A stretch of 64,000 nucleotides of DNA, taken from positions 1 to 64,000 of the forward strand of contig NZ_JALOCH010000010.1 of assembly GCF_023227875.1 (NCBI RefSeq). Direction: 5' to 3'. Positions 40,562 to 51,217 of this stretch are shown here, in pieces; the stretch's first letter is position 1, and every line of letters begins with the position of its first letter. The DNA comes from Methanoregula sp. GTDB taxonomy: Archaea; Halobacteriota; Methanomicrobia; Methanomicrobiales; Methanospirillaceae. The position numbers and the translations under genes were made by a program. Below the pieces are notes generated by a model that did no database searches, was not told the DNA's origin, and saw nothing but the letters and a program-made list of their open reading frames with translations.

Positions 40562-43500
40562 GTTGTACTCCCTCCTGTAGATTTACTGGGCAGTGTGATA
40601 ATAAACATTGTTCCTGGATCGGGTCCTTTCTCAATGGTCCCCCCCAGCTGGTCGACAAGGCTGTTCACGAGCCGGAGACCGAGCGATTCCGAATTTCTCC
40701 AGTCAAAACCGGCCGGCAAGCCCACCCCGTCGTCTTTGACAACCACGGCCAGCACATTCCCGTCAGGATGGCCGCTGATACTGAGGGTGCCGGGCCGACT
40801 GCCCGGGAACGCATGCTTGAGTGCATTGGAGATGAGTTCGTTCATGACGAGACCGAGCGGGATCGCAGTGTCGATGTCCAGCGGGATTTTTCCGATTTCA
40901 ATCTGGAGTGCAACCCGACGGTGGTCGATCCCGTAAAAGGAGAAGAGCTGGGTTGCGAGGAACCGCGTATAATCGGACAGGTCGATAGAGGAGAGACTCT
41001 CCGACCGGTAGAGTTTTTCATGGACAATGGACATTGCCCGCACGCGGTTCTGTATCTCTGCCAGGACCTGCTTCATCCATGGATCTTCCAGTGTGCGTAT
41101 CTGGAGTTTTGTCAGGCTGATGATGATCTGGAGGTTATTGTTTACCCGGTGATGGATCTCCCGCAGGAGCAGCACTTTCTCATCCAGCGATGCACGGATC
41201 GCCTTCTCGGCCAGTTTGCGCACAATCACCTCGTCTTCCAGTGCTTTTGTCCGGTCCCTGACAATTTCCTCGAGGCCTGTATTCAGCCGGGCAAGTTCCG
41301 CTTCAGTCTCCTTGATCCGGGTGATATCCCGCATGGATTCGATGGCGCCGGTAATAGATCCCGTTGTGTCATAAAGTGGTGAGGCTACCAGAGACAGCAC
41401 AGCACTTCTTCCTGATGGCAAGGTCACCTGCGTCTCGGCCATAACCGATTTTCCTTCGCGATGGATATTGAGATAATTCATCCGGGTTGCATCCTGATCA
41501 GGATTCTGGACAAGATCGATGAGCACAGGGCGGCGTTTCCCGTACTGCCATATGCTGTACTCAAAATCACCCTTTCCCAGCATATCCCCTGCCGGAATGC
41601 CGCTGAGCTGTTCGAGCGCACGGTTCCATGCCAGTACGTTTCCACGATGATCGATGACATACGTGGGGTCGGGCAGGAAACTGATGATATCCGAGAAGAG
41701 CTGCCGGGACTCCCGGAGTACATCTTCCATTCGTTTGCGTTCGGTGATGTCCCGCGCCACTCCGAGTACCGCGGTGACCTTGCCTGCCGTATCTTTTAAC
41801 GGCACGAGGTTCGTATCGATCCAATGTTCCTGGTTACCGAACCGGATCTTCGATTCCCGGCGGACAGGTTCTCCTGAATCGAAAACCTTGTCATAGACAT
41901 CATTCTGTTCCCTGACCATTTCCGGCGGGAAGAAATCCTTTCGTTGTTTTCCGACAACCTGATCGTACGGCAGGCCGAATAATTTCAGGCCCGTTGTATT
42001 GGCGTACAATATGGTCCCGTTCCTGTCATTGATAAAGATCTGATCGGGTGATGCTTCGGCAAGGGTGCGGTACCGCTCTTCACTCTGGATAATTGCTTCT
42101 TCTGCCCGTTTGCGTTCGGTGATGTCTTCGACCATCTCAACGAATCCCTTAACCGCGCCATCCGGTCCAAAGAAGGGAACGGCACGGTTACGGGCGGAAA
42201 AGCGACTGCCGTCATCCAGCACGCCCTCGGTTTCAGTTTCCTCGGGTTTCCTGGAAACCATAGCTCGCACCCCGGGACAATGTGGACAGACTGTCGCACG
42301 TTTCTCAAACTCATTATAACAATATTTACCCACAAAATCCCCGACAGGCTTTTTAAATAACGTGCTGAACCGTGGGTTAACCATGATTATTTTGTGATTG
42401 ACATCCACTACGGCAATCGCCAGCTGGCTGTAGTCTATTAATGCGCGATAGTGCTCCCGGCTTTCCCACAGCGCTTCTTCAGCACGTTTTCGGACGGTAA
42501 TCTGCCACCAGCCCTGCATCAGGAGCTGGAGCTGGCGGACATCCCCCTCGTTGTAATCCTCTCCCTTGTTGCCCACACCGGCGACTGCAACAATACGATC
42601 GCCATCGAAAACGGGGATGTTCATATGCCGTACGAGGGGGACATGGCCCGTGGGGATACCGTGTTTGAACAGGCTGTCGGCGGCATAGTCATTGGTGACA
42701 ATGGGTTTTCGCTGACGGACCGCTTCCCCCCATAAGCCGGTCTTTTCTACCGGGTACACGATGGGTTTGTCGATGACCTTACAGGACTCATGGGCAGATT
42801 TGGACCAGTATTGCATGGTCATGACCGATTCGTCCTCGTTCAGGGTGGCAAGGTACCCGATCGTGCTCCCGGTCAGCCGTATTGCATCCTCGACTACTTC
42901 CGCGATAATCTCCGGACCCGGTTTCTGGCCCATCAGGCTGAGTGAGAGCAGGGACTCCATGCGCTGTTTTTCCAGCGCGAGGGCATCCTCTGCCCGCCTG
43001 CGGTCAGTGATGTCGAGAATGAGTCCCTCGTAATGGGTGATTGTCCCCTCGTTGTCGCGGCGGATATGGGTGAAATCATCGATCCAGTATTCCGACCCGT
43101 CCTTCCCGAAGATCCTGTAGATCTGCCTGAAATCATCGACATGGTCCTTACTGTTGGATTCGACTTCGGCAGATACCTGCCCGAGATCGTCAGGGTGAAT
43201 GATAGAACTGTATACAACACGGCCCGATACGAAATCGTCAACAGAATAACCAAAATAGGAGATATTTTTGCTCACCGTCTCAACCGGCCAGTTCTCCTCG
43301 GCCCGCCACAGGAAAGCAACCGCCGGGCTGGTGTTGATGATCCGCACCTGCTCTTCCTGCAGGCGGAGCAGTTTCTGCATGTGGCCCTGAATCGCTTTCT
43401 GTTCAGTGATATCCCGTATGGATCCCTGGAAACCGATGACCGTACCGGATGCATCCTTCCTTGCGGTCGTGGTAATGAGTGCGTTGATGATCGTCCCGTC

Positions 43501-46029
43501 TTTTTTCCTGAGATCAACCGGGTATTCAAACGAGTACCCGTGTTCCCGGATATACCGGATATGGGCATCCCGTTCGTCCGGGTTTGCATACATCTGGGAG
43601 ACTTTGATTTTCAGCAGGTCATCCCTGCTTTTATACCCGAACAGATCCACTGCGGCGTCGTTGAAATCCAGCCAGCTGCCATCAACGGTTGTGATGAAAA
43701 CACAGTCCCGGGACGTGGTAAAGAACGCCCGGAACTTCTCCTCGCTTTCCCGCAGGGTCTTTTCACTGCTCTTGCGTTCGGTGATATCGTGAAAGTACCA
43801 GACCCGGCCGAAATACCGGTTATTCTCACCAAACATCGGGGCGGAATACCGGTCAACCACCCTTCCGTCTTTTAACAGGACCTCTTCCCGGCTTTTCTCC
43901 TCCCGGTGATCATAAAGATACCGGACCCGGGCAAGGAATTCTTCCGGGTTGATGAGCTTTTCCAGAACGAACGAAAGAACACGCTCGTCAATCCGGGAGG
44001 TGATGACGTCTGAAGGGATGCCCCAGATTTCAGTGAACCTCCGGTTGAACGAGAGAATTTTTCCGGATTCGTCAACGATCAGGATACCGTCGGGTGAGGC
44101 CTCCTGCTGGGTGCTCAGGATCACATTGGAGAGCCGGATCCCTTCTTCCGCCACCTTCCGTTCCGTGATGTCTTCAAATATTGTGGCAAACTTTCCTGCG
44201 CCGGGAGAGTATACCGAGATTGCAAAGTGCTTTTTCATGAGTGCAAAATACGCTTCAAACTCTTCCGGCTTACCGGTAGACACAACCCGGGCATACGCAT
44301 CAAGGAACGGGGGTATATCAGCATGGTACGCCTCGCGGCTGGTTTTTCCGATAATATCCTCCCGTTTCAGCCCGAGGATGCGCCCGAATGCGGGATTTAC
44401 ATCAAGAATCCGGTAATCAACGGGGTTTTGAGCGGGATCATACATCATCTCGTGGAGTGCGCTCCCCGCGGTCATGTACCTGAAGAGAAGGCGGAATTTT
44501 TCCTCGCTCTCCCGCAGTACCTCTTCCGCCAGCTTGCGGTCCGTGATATCTATAAATGCCCCGATCAGGCCGGCAATTTTACCGTCACGATTAAAAAACG
44601 GCGCCTTGTAAAAGATTACATCATGGCGGGTGCCGTCGGCATACTGCACCTGCGTCTCGTACTGCTGGGGAACCGGGTTGTCAAAGAGCTGCTGGTCGGC
44701 AGCAGCGTATCTGTCGGCGAGGTCCCTGGGGGAAATATCATACACGGTCTTCCCCGTAAGGTCCCCCCGTTTTATCCCGATATACGCTTCAAACGGAGGA
44801 TTGCACCCCAGGTACTTCCCGTCCGTATCCTTGAAGAAGATCGGCATGGGGAGGGTGTCGATCATGGTGCCAAGGAACCGCGAGCTTTCCCCGGCCTGGA
44901 ACTCGGCGGATTTCTGGGCCGTTACATCGCGCCCGATTGCGATAAATCCGGTGACAAGTCCCCGTTCATCCCGCAGGGCACGGGTATTCCAGACAATCGT
45001 CTTTTTTGTCCCGTCCGCACACCGGATCTCTGTTTCAAAATTTTGGAGAAAGTCATCCTTCCTTAATACCCGCTGGATCTCACCGGTCACGTTCCTGCGG
45101 TATTCCTTGTCCGGGTAGAGTTGTTTCCAGATGGTGTTTTTCCCTGCAACATCGCTTTTTTTATAACCGCTGATGGCCTCGGCAGCATCGTTCCAGACGA
45201 GGATGGTGCTGCCATCAGATGCAAGGACCGAGATCCAGACATTGGCGTTGGCGATCACGCTCTCCTGGAACTGCTGCATCTTCTGGAGAGCGTCCTGTGC
45301 CCGTTTCTCCTCGGTGATATCAGCCCCGAATCCGAGCGTGCCTGCAACCGCCCCGTCCTCGTCGTGCAGCACGGTGTTATACCACCGTATGATCTTCTCT
45401 GTCCCGCCACGGGCCAGTACCGGGTTTTCAACAACCCTGTTTGGTTCGACCTGCCCGGCCATCAGCTGTGAATATACCTCTTTCACCCGTTCACGGTCTT
45501 TTTCCGGCAGAAAATGGTCAAACCAGGATATACCTGCAACCTCCTCAGGGTTGCATTCAAGGATCTCCCCGCCTTTCCTGTTGAGGTATGTTATTGCGCC
45601 GTTTCGATCGAGCGCGAGAATAATTGCTGGCGCAAGGGAGAGGTACCGTTCCCGGATCTCAGTGGATTCCTGTGCAGATCTCTTTTCAAGGGCAAGTCGC
45701 CCCGAGAGATTTGCAATCACCGCCGCAACCCCGATAAAGACCAGGACCCGGTACCCTGCCCCGAGAATAATATCCGGCTGGCCGGTATCGAAAACAATGA
45801 CCAGACCGAGGTAGACAAGGGCAAGGAGCGTGGCAGGACCGAATCCTTTCCAGCGGTAACGGTACGCAAGAAGGACGATCGGGAAATAGTACAGGTGCAT
45901 GAAGATGGTGGTGATCCCGTGCGTCAGGCACCAGATCGTGAGAATAATGACAATAGCCGACAGGGATAGTATCGACACCCGCCACATGCGCTCGGTTATC
46001 ACGAATCCTGTCAGCCTGCAAACGGTCAT
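40558..46029 (-). CDS. Giant multi-PAS/GAF membrane histidine kinase
   Basis: 1823 residues. An N-terminal membrane region of about four helices (residues ~15-115) is followed by roughly ten PAS domains, counted by their starts (e.g. LSLAPAIILALDRNG, TSRDCVFITTVDGSW) and closing DIT(E/D)(R/Q)K motifs. A GAF domain sits between PAS 7 and 8 (LTGSTIGYLATLNEDESVMT). The C-terminus has a HisKA_2 dimerisation domain with phospho-acceptor His in LREIHHRVNNNLQIII and a HATPase_c (MNELISNALKHA, DDGVGLPAG). Signals unknown; heme, FAD or ligands in PAS are possible. Confidence 0.93.
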   Translation of the reverse strand: MTVCRLTGFVITERMWRVSILSLSAIVIILTIWCLTHGITTIFMHLYYFPIVLLAYRYRWKGFGPATLLALVYLGLVIVFDTGQPDIILGAGYRVLVFIGVAAVIANLSGRLALEKRSAQESTEIRERYLSLAPAIILALDRNGAITYLNRKGGEILECNPEEVAGISWFDHFLPEKDRERVKEVYSQLMAGQVEPNRVVENPVLARGGTEKIIRWYNTVLHDEDGAVAGTLGFGADITEEKRAQDALQKMQQFQESVIANANVWISVLASDGSTILVWNDAAEAISGYKKSDVAGKNTIWKQLYPDKEYRRNVTGEIQRVLRKDDFLQNFETEIRCADGTKKTIVWNTRALRDERGLVTGFIAIGRDVTAQKSAEFQAGESSRFLGTMIDTLPMPIFFKDTDGKYLGCNPPFEAYIGIKRGDLTGKTVYDISPRDLADRYAAADQQLFDNPVPQQYETQVQYADGTRHDVIFYKAPFFNRDGKIAGLIGAFIDITDRKLAEEVLRESEEKFRLLFRYMTAGSALHEMMYDPAQNPVDYRILDVNPAFGRILGLKREDIIGKTSREAYHADIPPFLDAYARVVSTGKPEEFEAYFALMKKHFAISVYSPGAGKFATIFEDITERKVAEEGIRLSNVILSTQQEASPDGILIVDESGKILSFNRRFTEIWGIPSDVITSRIDERVLSFVLEKLINPEEFLARVRYLYDHREEKSREEVLLKDGRVVDRYSAPMFGENNRYFGRVWYFHDITERKSSEKTLRESEEKFRAFFTTSRDCVFITTVDGSWLDFNDAAVDLFGYKSRDDLLKIKVSQMYANPDERDAHIRYIREHGYSFEYPVDLRKKDGTIINALITTTARKDASGTVIGFQGSIRDITEQKAIQGHMQKLLRLQEEQVRIINTSPAVAFLWRAEENWPVETVSKNISYFGYSVDDFVSGRVVYSSIIHPDDLGQVSAEVESNSKDHVDDFRQIYRIFGKDGSEYWIDDFTHIRRDNEGTITHYEGLILDITDRRRAEDALALEKQRMESLLSLSLMGQKPGPEIIAEVVEDAIRLTGSTIGYLATLNEDESVMTMQYWSKSAHESCKVIDKPIVYPVEKTGLWGEAVRQRKPIVTNDYAADSLFKHGIPTGHVPLVRHMNIPVFDGDRIVAVAGVGNKGEDYNEGDVRQLQLLMQGWWQITVRKRAEEALWESREHYRALIDYSQLAIAVVDVNHKIIMVNPRFSTLFKKPVGDFVGKYCYNEFEKRATVCPHCPGVRAMVSRKPEETETEGVLDDGSRFSARNRAVPFFGPDGAVKGFVEMVEDITERKRAEEAIIQSEERYRTLAEASPDQIFINDRNGTILYANTTGLKLFGLPYDQVVGKQRKDFFPPEMVREQNDVYDKVFDSGEPVRRESKIRFGNQEHWIDTNLVPLKDTAGKVTAVLGVARDITERKRMEDVLRESRQLFSDIISFLPDPTYVIDHRGNVLAWNRALEQLSGIPAGDMLGKGDFEYSIWQYGKRRPVLIDLVQNPDQDATRMNYLNIHREGKSVMAETQVTLPSGRSAVLSLVASPLYDTTGSITGAIESMRDITRIKETEAELARLNTGLEEIVRDRTKALEDEVIVRKLAEKAIRASLDEKVLLLREIHHRVNNNLQIIISLTKLQIRTLEDPWMKQVLAEIQNRVRAMSIVHEKLYRSESLSSIDLSDYTRFLATQLFSFYGIDHRRVALQIEIGKIPLDIDTAIPLGLVMNELISNALKHAFPGSRPGTLSISGHPDGNVLAVVVKDDGVGLPAGFDWRNSESLGLRLVNSLVDQLGGTIEKGPDPGTMFIITLPSKSTGGSTT

Positions 46030-46041
46030 ACTACCTTCACG

Positions 46042-48825
46042 TCATTTCTTCTCATGCAGCACCATGGTAAATTGTGTCCCGGCCGTCCGGTCGAGTTCGA
46101 TTGTCCCGTCGAGCTGGTCCACGAGCGTGTTGACCAGGCGGAGTCCAAGCGACGGGGCATTCCGCCAGTCCAGGGTCTCCGGTATCCCGATGCCATTGTC
46201 CCGGAACCGGACGTTCAGGAGGTGGGCATCTTTCCTTACACTGACCTCAATTTCGCCCGGTCTCCCGCCAGGAAATGCATATTTCAGTGAATTGGTAATT
46301 AACTCATTCACGATCAGACCCAGCGGGATTGCACTACTGATACCCACTTCCACGCCAACGATATCCGTTTTGAAGGTAACCCCCTGCGCTTTTGCCCCAT
46401 AAGACTGGAAGAGGCCCGTGCCAAGGAACCGGAGATAATCCCTGAGATCGATCCTCTCGATGTTCTCCGCTTTGTAGAGTTTTTCGTGGACAAGCGCCAT
46501 TGCCTTGACCCGGCTCTGGCTGTCACGGATCACCGAAAGGGTAGCCTCATCCGTAATGGAGCGGGCCTGGAGGTTCAGCAGGCTCACGATGATCTGGAGG
46601 TTGTTCTTGACCCGGTGGTGGATCTCCTTTACGAGCATGACCTTCTCGTCAAGCGATGCCCGGAGTTTATTCTCGGCCTTGAGGCGCTGGTTGACCTCCT
46701 CCTGCAGGGACTCATTTGTTTTCTGGAGTTCCAGAGTCCGCTCTTTCACCCGTTCCTCAAGGGTTGCGTTCAGCGCCCGGATCTCAGATTCCATCTGCTT
46801 CCGGCCGGTAATGTCCAGAGCAACACCGGTCACATGCACCGCATGCCCTTCTGCGTCCGTGTCAACGACCTTGCCCCGGGCGAGAATCCATCTCCATGTC
46901 CGGTCCTTTGCCCGGAAACGGAATTCGAGTTCCAGGACCGGGACTTTCTCCGCGATCTGCTGCATCTGGCCCGCAATCATTTGATCCTGGTCATCGGGAT
47001 GGACACGGTCAAGCCATGCGTCGTAGGTGGGGGGAAATTCCCCCGGCTGGTACCCGCACATCGTGAAGAAACGGTCGCTAAAAAATCCTTTTCCCTCGGG
47101 AAGGTGCAGGTCCCAGAGTGCCGCATCCGCTCCTTCGAGAGCGAGTCTCAGCTGTGCCTCGCTCCTCCTGAGTTCCTCCTCCGCCTTCTTGCGGTCAGTG
47201 ACGTCCCGGATCGTGCCAACCAGTGTCTTGACCGAACCATCCGCTTCGCGTACGGGGATCGCGGTAATCAGGGTATCAATGATGGTGCCATCTTTTTTCC
47301 GGAGCCGGACCGAGAATTCTTTGATATATCCTCCCTGTATAATCTTTTTGAGAAAGACCGGACGCTCCTCACTCCGCTCGTAGAGGCTGGAGATGGGGAC
47401 CGGCATGAGCTCATCCCTGCTGCCATAGCCAAACATCTCCAGGGCTGCATTGTTGAAATCAATCCACCGGCCGTCCGGTGAAGTGATAAAGACGCAGTCC
47501 CGGGACGTGGTAAAGAACTCGCGGTATTTCGCCTCGCTCTCGCGCAGTGCCTCCTCGGCTTTCATGCGCTCGGTGATATCTCTGCCCACGGACTGGTATT
47601 CGGTCAACACTCCCCGGCGATCAAATATTCCCCGGTCCGTCCACTGCTGCCACCGGATCTCCCCGCCCGGCATGATAATCCGGTGCTGGATCGTGCCTAC
47701 CGGGTTATCGGGGGTGATCGATGCAAAGAACTGCGTGAGTGCCCGCGTGTCTTCAGGAGGTATCTCCGGCCGGAAACGGTTCCCGATGATCTCGCTGCAG
47801 CGTTTGTTGAAATAGGAGCAATACGCTTCATTGGCAAAGAGGTGCGTGCCGTCAGGAAGGAACCGGCAGATGAACTCGGTCTGGCTCTGGACGATATTCC
47901 TGTACCGCTCCTCGCTCTTCTTCAACGCGTCTTCTGCCCGCCGGCATTCCGTAACGTTAATCCCGATGCCGACAAAAAAGTCTGGTTTCCCGGCCCCCTG
48001 CTTCACGGGCCTGCCATGCCATTCGACGATAAAACTGTTCCCGGATTTGCCGATGACCCGGTTCACGCTGGTGGTTGCCTTCCCTTCACCGGTGATCTCC
48101 TCAAATACCCTGGTCAGGTCTTCCCGGTCTTCCGCCGGGACAAAGGTCGTCAGGTAATCCTTCCCCTGCACTTCTTCCAGTGTGTATTCCATCGCATCGA
48201 GCAGGGCACGGTTCATCGTGATCGTCCTGCCATCCGTCCCGATGGCAACATAAAACGTTGGCAACGTATCCAGTAACAGGTGAGTGAATTCCTGTTCGTC
48301 CCTGAGCGCCTTTTCGGCCGCTTTGCTCCTGGCGATATCGGCTTCGAGTTCCATCACTTTCTTTTCGAGTTTTTTAAACAGTACCTCGTTATACTGCACC
48401 AGGATCTCCTTCTCATCCTTCCGGGGGGCTGCGGGTGATTTTGCCGGTTGCTGCCGGTATTCCGAAAGGACCTCGCGTATCTCCTTTACGAGGACATCCG
48501 GTCTCTGCGGCTTGACCATGAACCGGTCAGCCCCGAGGTTGTATGCCAGCCGTTCGGCTTCGGGATCGGTATAGGTGGCCGTGTAGAATATGAACGGGAT
48601 ATGTTTCAGCCGGTCATCGGCCTTCCACTGCCGGCAGAGCTCGAACCCGTCCATCACCGGCATCAGGATATCGGTGATGATGAGATCCGGCAGATCGCGT
48701 TTTGCTGCAGCAAGGGCCTCTTCACCATTTTTTACAGAAGTTACGAGAAAACCGTTTCCTTTCAGGATCGATTCCAGCAGGTAGCGGTTCTGCTCGATGT
48801 CATCCACGACCAGGATCCGGGTCAT
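46042..48825 (-). CDS. Hybrid sensor kinase: REC, four PAS, HisKA_2, HATPase
   Basis: 927 residues, soluble. The N-terminal receiver (ILVVDDIEQNRYLLESILKG; DILMPVMDGFELCRQWK) is nearly the same as that of the protein at 51218-52396. A coiled coil and four PAS domains follow, then HisKA_2 with His in VKEIHHRVKNNLQIIVSLLN and HATPase_c (VNELITNSLKYAF, DNGIGIPETLD). The start overlaps the upstream receiver gene stop (ATGA). An N-terminal REC suggests it is tuned by another kinase in the cluster. Confidence 0.93.
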   Translation of the reverse strand: MTRILVVDDIEQNRYLLESILKGNGFLVTSVKNGEEALAAAKRDLPDLIITDILMPVMDGFELCRQWKADDRLKHIPFIFYTATYTDPEAERLAYNLGADRFMVKPQRPDVLVKEIREVLSEYRQQPAKSPAAPRKDEKEILVQYNEVLFKKLEKKVMELEADIARSKAAEKALRDEQEFTHLLLDTLPTFYVAIGTDGRTITMNRALLDAMEYTLEEVQGKDYLTTFVPAEDREDLTRVFEEITGEGKATTSVNRVIGKSGNSFIVEWHGRPVKQGAGKPDFFVGIGINVTECRRAEDALKKSEERYRNIVQSQTEFICRFLPDGTHLFANEAYCSYFNKRCSEIIGNRFRPEIPPEDTRALTQFFASITPDNPVGTIQHRIIMPGGEIRWQQWTDRGIFDRRGVLTEYQSVGRDITERMKAEEALRESEAKYREFFTTSRDCVFITSPDGRWIDFNNAALEMFGYGSRDELMPVPISSLYERSEERPVFLKKIIQGGYIKEFSVRLRKKDGTIIDTLITAIPVREADGSVKTLVGTIRDVTDRKKAEEELRRSEAQLRLALEGADAALWDLHLPEGKGFFSDRFFTMCGYQPGEFPPTYDAWLDRVHPDDQDQMIAGQMQQIAEKVPVLELEFRFRAKDRTWRWILARGKVVDTDAEGHAVHVTGVALDITGRKQMESEIRALNATLEERVKERTLELQKTNESLQEEVNQRLKAENKLRASLDEKVMLVKEIHHRVKNNLQIIVSLLNLQARSITDEATLSVIRDSQSRVKAMALVHEKLYKAENIERIDLRDYLRFLGTGLFQSYGAKAQGVTFKTDIVGVEVGISSAIPLGLIVNELITNSLKYAFPGGRPGEIEVSVRKDAHLLNVRFRDNGIGIPETLDWRNAPSLGLRLVNTLVDQLDGTIELDRTAGTQFTMVLHEKK

Positions 48826-49214
48826 CCACCGGCACCCCGGGAACTATCGGCAGGAATGAACCGGGCGATCTGGTCGGAAAAGGTCTTCGGGTTGATCGGC
48901 TTCTCGATATACCCGGAGCATCCTGCGGCAAGTGCTTTCTCCCGGTCCCCGGCCATTGCGTAGGAGGTGAGGGCAACAATGGGTATCATGCCCACGTGAG
49001 GAATTTTCTTCAGTTCGCGTGCGGTTGCGTACCCGTCCATGACCGGGAGCTGGATATCGAGCAGGATCAGGTCAGGCATCTCCTTTGTTGCCATGCCGAT
49101 ACCCTCCCTGCCGTCATGCGCCCGTACCACTGCATATCCCTTTGCATTCAGGATGAAGTTCACCAGGTAGTAGTTCTGGTCATTGTCCTCGATATAGAGC
49201 ACTTTGATCGTCAT
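48822..49214 (-). CDS. Stand-alone receiver (CheY/DivK-like)
   Basis: 130 residues, one complete REC domain: VLYIEDNDQNYYLVNFILNA (acidic pocket), LILLDIQLPVMDGYATAREL (phospho-Asp), VALTSYA (Thr/Ser switch) and IEKPINP (Lys). No output domain, so it works as a phosphate shuttle. Overlaps genes on both sides by 4 nt, between a Cache-HAMP kinase and a REC-PAS kinase, and is thus the obvious relay link. Confidence 0.93.
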   Translation of the reverse strand: MTIKVLYIEDNDQNYYLVNFILNAKGYAVVRAHDGREGIGMATKEMPDLILLDIQLPVMDGYATARELKKIPHVGMIPIVALTSYAMAGDREKALAAGCSGYIEKPINPKTFSDQIARFIPADSSRGAGG

Positions 49215-51127
49215 GATTCACTCCTGTAAGCCGGGACTGTGAAACTGAACATGCTGCCCCTGCCCGGTTCGCTCTCCACGTCAACAGTTCCGCCCATCAG
49301 GCTGACGAGCCGTTTCGAGATCGAGAGCCCGAGGCCGGTGCCTTCGTACTTCCGGGTCAGGCCAGTCTCGACTTGCGTGAACGGCCGGAATAACTTCTCC
49401 AGATCTTCCTTTTTGATCCCGATGCCCGAATCGGCAACACTGATCCGGACAAATGTTTCCTGCAGCGAGCAGGTGATACGGATCTCTCCCTGTTCGGTAA
49501 ACTTGATCGCATTGGAGAGCAGGTTTAAGAGGACCTGCTCGACCCTGCGGCTGTCCGCCGTGACCATCCCCACCTCCGGTGCAACTTCGAGAACGAGGGC
49601 AAGGTGCTTTGCTTCCGCCAGGGGCCGGATGGTCCGGACGGTTTTATCGATCACCGGCCTGATCTCGAACCGTTCGCTTGCGATCTTCAGCTGCCCGGCC
49701 TCGATCCTGGAGAGGTCCAGCACGTCGTTGATCAGGGCGAGCAGGTGCTCGGAGCTGTCCGAGACCATGGTGAGCTGTTTCTTCTGTTCCTCGTTCAGGG
49801 GCCCGGCCATCTCCTGCAGGAGGATCCCCGAGAACCCGATGATGGAGTTGAGCGGTGTCCGGAGTTCGTGGGACATCGTGGCAAGGAACGCGGACTTGAG
49901 CCGGTCCGCAGATTCTGCGGCTTCCTTTGCCTGGGCGAGTTCGCGGGTGCGCTCGGCAACGAGATCTTCGAGATGGTCCCGGTACGCCTCCAGCTCGAGA
50001 AGTGCCTGCTCCCGTCCCTGCTTTTCTTCATGGATCTTCCCGACCATCGCCTTGAACGAACGGGCAAGGCTCCCGATCTCCCCGGCCCCCCCGGCTTCGA
50101 TGGTCTGGTCAAGGTCACCGGTCTCGGCAATCCTCCGGCTCACTTCCGTCAGGCTGGTGAGTGGCCGGATGACGGTAAGGTTGAGGGCGATAAGGGTAAT
50201 TACGCTGAGCAGCACGAGGGCCAAGAGGACAAAGAGGAGAATCGGCAGGATGGAGTCGTTGATGGCTTGCTCGATGGTACTGAACGGGACAAAGGTACCG
50301 ATCTTCCACCCGAGTTCCGGGGACGTATAGTACATCAGGTACGTCCCGTTGAGTACCAGCATGCCTTCCTGTGTTGTAAGGAACACCGGGGTCTGGTCGC
50401 CAAGGAGAAGGCTGATATTTCTGTACAGGAGGGATGAATCGTGGCTGGCAAGGATCGTGCCCTGCCGGTCGACAAGGATCATCTCACTGCCATCCACACT
50501 GCCAACCGTGGAGATGTAACTGGTCAGGTTGGCAAGGGTGATATCGGCACCAACGACCCCGATCATCGTCCCGTTGTGGTCAAGGACCGGTGTTACAATC
50601 CCGATGTTCACATCGTCCGTGGTGACCGCCTTGTAGGGATCGGTTACGGAGACTGTGCCCGGGTGTTCCTTTGCAAGGATATACCAGGGCCGTTCACGGG
50701 GATCATATGCGGTAGGCCGCGCCCGTGGATATGACCGGACAGACGCTCCGTTCTCCCTGCCCATGTATACCGAGCTGACAAACGGGTGCGAGGTCTGGTA
50801 ATCTCTCAGTATATCGATGACCTGCTGTTCCTCTTCTCTGATGGAATACCGGAATGTCTCTTCTGTGGCATTCAGGAAATTCGTGAATCCTTCATCATCC
50901 CGTGTCTGGACACGGTCATCGAGCGACAGTGCAAGGACATCATATTTCGCAGCGCTGATGAAGTTGGAGAGGGCAAACTCGATATGCCTGAGCTGGTTGA
51001 TGGAATCCCCGGAAATCGTGTCAAGGTTCTGCTTGTGCAGGGTCGAGGGCAACACCCCGCCAATCAGCACCAGTACCAGTACTGCTATGCAAAGGTACAG
51101 GATCAGGACCCGTGACTGGAGTTTCAT
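49211..51127 (-). CDS. Cache-HAMP membrane histidine kinase
   Basis: 638 residues. TM1 (LILYLCIAVLVLVLIGGVLP), an extracellular dCache sensor (residues ~40-290, with the pocket signature RPWYILAKEHPGTVSVTDPY and GVVGADITL), TM2 (LFVLLALVLLSVITLIALNL), HAMP, coiled coil, HisKA with His in LATMSHELRTPLNSIIGFSG, and HATPase_c (NLLSNAIKFTEQG, DSGIGIKKEDLEKLF, GTGLGLSISKRL). Detects an external small ligand and probably feeds the overlapping receiver gene. Confidence 0.95.
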   Translation of the reverse strand: MKLQSRVLILYLCIAVLVLVLIGGVLPSTLHKQNLDTISGDSINQLRHIEFALSNFISAAKYDVLALSLDDRVQTRDDEGFTNFLNATEETFRYSIREEEQQVIDILRDYQTSHPFVSSVYMGRENGASVRSYPRARPTAYDPRERPWYILAKEHPGTVSVTDPYKAVTTDDVNIGIVTPVLDHNGTMIGVVGADITLANLTSYISTVGSVDGSEMILVDRQGTILASHDSSLLYRNISLLLGDQTPVFLTTQEGMLVLNGTYLMYYTSPELGWKIGTFVPFSTIEQAINDSILPILLFVLLALVLLSVITLIALNLTVIRPLTSLTEVSRRIAETGDLDQTIEAGGAGEIGSLARSFKAMVGKIHEEKQGREQALLELEAYRDHLEDLVAERTRELAQAKEAAESADRLKSAFLATMSHELRTPLNSIIGFSGILLQEMAGPLNEEQKKQLTMVSDSSEHLLALINDVLDLSRIEAGQLKIASERFEIRPVIDKTVRTIRPLAEAKHLALVLEVAPEVGMVTADSRRVEQVLLNLLSNAIKFTEQGEIRITCSLQETFVRISVADSGIGIKKEDLEKLFRPFTQVETGLTRKYEGTGLGLSISKRLVSLMGGTVDVESEPGRGSMFSFTVPAYRSES

Positions 51128-51217
51128 GGGTATGGGGAGTATCCTTTTTGGTATGATAAGCGTTTCCCCATTCTTGGAGGTAAGAGGGATGTATAAAAAC
51201 GAGTGCGCAAAAAAAGA

